Source of the DNA: Bacteroidales bacterium 45-6
Lineage (GTDB): Bacteria > Bacteroidota > Bacteroidia > Bacteroidales > Dysgonomonadaceae
Direction: 5' to 3'
Length of the DNA stretch: 8,262 nucleotides
NCBI GenBank assembly: GCA_001897035.1
Contig: MKRS01000432.1
Coordinates: 1 to 8,262, forward strand
Below are positions 6,870 to 8,262 of the stretch, piece after piece. Numbering within the stretch: the first letter of the stretch is position 1; the number at the start of each line of letters is the position of its first letter. A program made the translations under genes and the position numbers. The notes beneath the pieces were generated by a model. That model was not told where the DNA came from. It was given only the letters and a program-made list of their open reading frames with translations, and did not search any database.

Positions 6870-8262
6870 CTATTCCGCATCTGTTTGCTTGCTCTTTATA
6901 TAAGCGCTAGGAGAAAGACCCCAATATGTATTAAAGCTACTACTGAAATAGGAAAGGGAATTATATCCGACCTCGTACGCAACCTCCGAAATAGTCAAAG
7001 ATCCTTTTTCAAGTAGGTATGCAGCTTGTTTCATTCGAATTATCCGGATGAGCTCGATGGGGCTGCTCCCGATTAATGTTTTTATTTTTCGGTGAAGATT
7101 TGTCCTACTTATATTCAGTTTTTTTGCCATATCTTCTACAGATAAATCTGTTTCAGAAATATTAGTCCGTATATAATTGATACTATTTTGTAGCAATAAT
7201 TCGTCTGGGTCAGTTACATCTATTTCCTGTGCTTCTAAGTTTAATAAACGGCTAAACTTCTTTTGTATTTTTTTACGTGTTTCGAGTAACTTTATTATGC
7301 GGATACGTAAATAATTGGCATCAAAAGGCTTTGTAATATAGGCATCCGCCCCGGTTTCTATTCCTTCCAATTTTTGCTCCAACTCTTCATTTGCAGTTAG
7401 CAATACAACCGGAATATGGCAGGTTTCTATATTTTCTTTTACGATTTTGGTAAATTCAATACCACTCATTTCCGGCATCATTACATCCGTTACAATAATA
7501 TCGGGTTGCAAGTATTGCAGTTTGTTAAGAGCATCGCGTCCATTATTAGCTTCTGCAATCCTGAAGAAAACTGTAAGTTTGTGGCGCAAATACATACGCA
7601 TATCATATTCATCTTCAACCATGAGTATCAGCGACTTATCCAACTCTTCACTCTTACTTTGGTCCACTATAGTATGGTCATTAGCAGTCACGGACCCTTG
7701 TTCTGTATCAATATAAGTCCATGGAGTATTATCGCAGTTTTGCGGATCTAAGTGTTTTTTACCGGTTTGTATATATATGGTAAAGCAAGAGCCGATCCCG
7801 ACTTCACTTTCTACCTGTATACTCCCTGAATGTAGTTCTACGATTGTTTTAACAAGATGAAGACCGATCCCTGTTCCTGAATTCTGAGAAAAACTACCCT
7901 GATAGAAACGGTCGAATATATGAGGCAGATCTTCCTGAGCAATACCACAGCCGGTATCACGAATCGAGAACAAAAGGCTTCCATCGTTTTTTTGCTTGAT
8001 GCTCAAAAAAATACTGTTCCCATCGGGAGTATATTTTAATGCGTTAAACAATAAGTTGTACAAACATTTTTCGAGCAAATCCGGGTCATACCAAATGGGG
8101 ATTTCCCTTGCCTCATAATCGAATGATACGGATATTTGTTTCCGGTCGATAATATCGGTAAATAACCCTACAAAATCCTGAACAAACAAAACAAGATTAA
8201 TAGGGCGGGCATGGACTTGTATTTTATCATATTCTATTTTTCTCAAATCCAGTATTTGGTTT
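6870..8262 (-). CDS. Hybrid two-component system regulator (HTCS), 5' part outside window
   Basis: The frame is open through the right edge, so this is the C-terminal 463 or so residues of a much larger protein; HTCS proteins usually exceed 1,300 residues. A TTG at 8244-8246 is not the real start, because the frame continues upstream with NQILDLRKIEYDK, the usual end of the HisKA helix. Numbering from that TTG, the histidine kinase ATPase domain spans about 15-160 (N-box with N64 and N68, DTGCGI at 97-102, GTGIGLH at 124-130). A receiver domain follows at about 205-325, with acidic E211/D212, phospho-acceptor D254 in VTDVMMPEMSG, T284 and K306, all intact. An AraC-type DNA-binding domain ends the protein (about 353-453, helix-turn-helices near 367-388 and 418-441). 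The phospho-accepting His and the periplasmic sensor are not in view. In known PULs such proteins sit in the inner membrane, sense oligosaccharides and activate the neighbouring susC operon. That role is inferred here from architecture and position. Confidence 0.95.
   Translation of the reverse strand, partial: NQILDLRKIEYDKIQVHARPINLVLFVQDFVGLFTDIIDRKQISVSFDYEAREIPIWYDPDLLEKCLYNLLFNALKYTPDGNSIFLSIKQKNDGSLLFSIRDTGCGIAQEDLPHIFDRFYQGSFSQNSGTGIGLHLVKTIVELHSGSIQVESEVGIGSCFTIYIQTGKKHLDPQNCDNTPWTYIDTEQGSVTANDHTIVDQSKSEELDKSLILMVEDEYDMRMYLRHKLTVFFRIAEANNGRDALNKLQYLQPDIIVTDVMMPEMSGIEFTKIVKENIETCHIPVVLLTANEELEQKLEGIETGADAYITKPFDANYLRIRIIKLLETRKKIQKKFSRLLNLEAQEIDVTDPDELLLQNSINYIRTNISETDLSVEDMAKKLNISRTNLHRKIKTLIGSSPIELIRIIRMKQAAYLLEKGSLTISEVAYEVGYNSLSYFSSSFNTYWGLSPSAYIKSKQTDAE

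Noticed and set aside
7416..7751. Plus-strand ORFs of 111 and 89 codons inside the HTCS gene
   Set aside because: They lie opposite the receiver domain and the linker before it, with no recognisable domain; the minus-strand frame has intact catalytic motifs, so these are shadows.
8244..8246. TTG as the start of the HTCS gene
   Set aside because: The frame continues upstream to the window edge with NQILD, part of the kinase dimerisation helix, so the gene is cut by the edge and does not start here.
1..8262. tRNA, rRNA, CRISPR array, insertion sequence or attachment site
   Set aside because: No cloverleaf, regularly spaced repeat, transposase or terminal inverted repeat pattern was found by reading.

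Overview
The window looks like part of a polysaccharide utilization locus (PUL) from a member of the Bacteroidota. The grounds are an adjacent SusC-type TonB-dependent transporter and SusD-type lipoprotein, a one-piece hybrid two-component regulator ending in an AraC-type DNA-binding domain, AT-rich DNA, start codons without Shine-Dalgarno sequences, and a perfect match to the Bacteroides -7 promoter element (TAnnTTTG) ahead of susC. The genus cannot be fixed from the sequence; a Bacteroides, Parabacteroides or Dysgonomonas-like gut or environmental organism would fit.

All five genes lie on the minus strand, so transcription runs from the right edge to the left edge. The order is: a hybrid two-component system protein (HTCS) whose 5' end is outside the window (6870 to the edge); a probable terminator and a short leader (6751-6869); a cupin/AraC transcription factor (5851-6750); a 231-bp regulatory gap with the likely susC promoter (5620-5850); susC-like (2584-5619); susD-like (899-2563); and a surface lipoprotein with repeated IPT/TIG-like domains that runs off the left edge (1-876). 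The gaps from susC to susD (20 bp) and from susD to the lipoprotein gene (22 bp) are very short, so these three form one operon. Any glycoside hydrolases would probably lie further left, outside the window.

Inferred working model: the lipoprotein and the SusD-like lid capture a glycan at the cell surface, and the SusC-like transporter imports it into the periplasm using TonB energy. The HTCS senses a periplasmic fragment through a sensor domain that is not in view and activates the operon. The cupin/AraC protein may add a second, cytoplasmic control. The substrate cannot be told from this window. The system is recognisable and not obviously new. The parts most worth checking are non-coding: repeats in the susC promoter, a motif shared by the susC promoter and the araC leader, and a three-arm RNA structure between the two regulator genes. 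No RNA gene, mobile element, CRISPR array or origin was seen.
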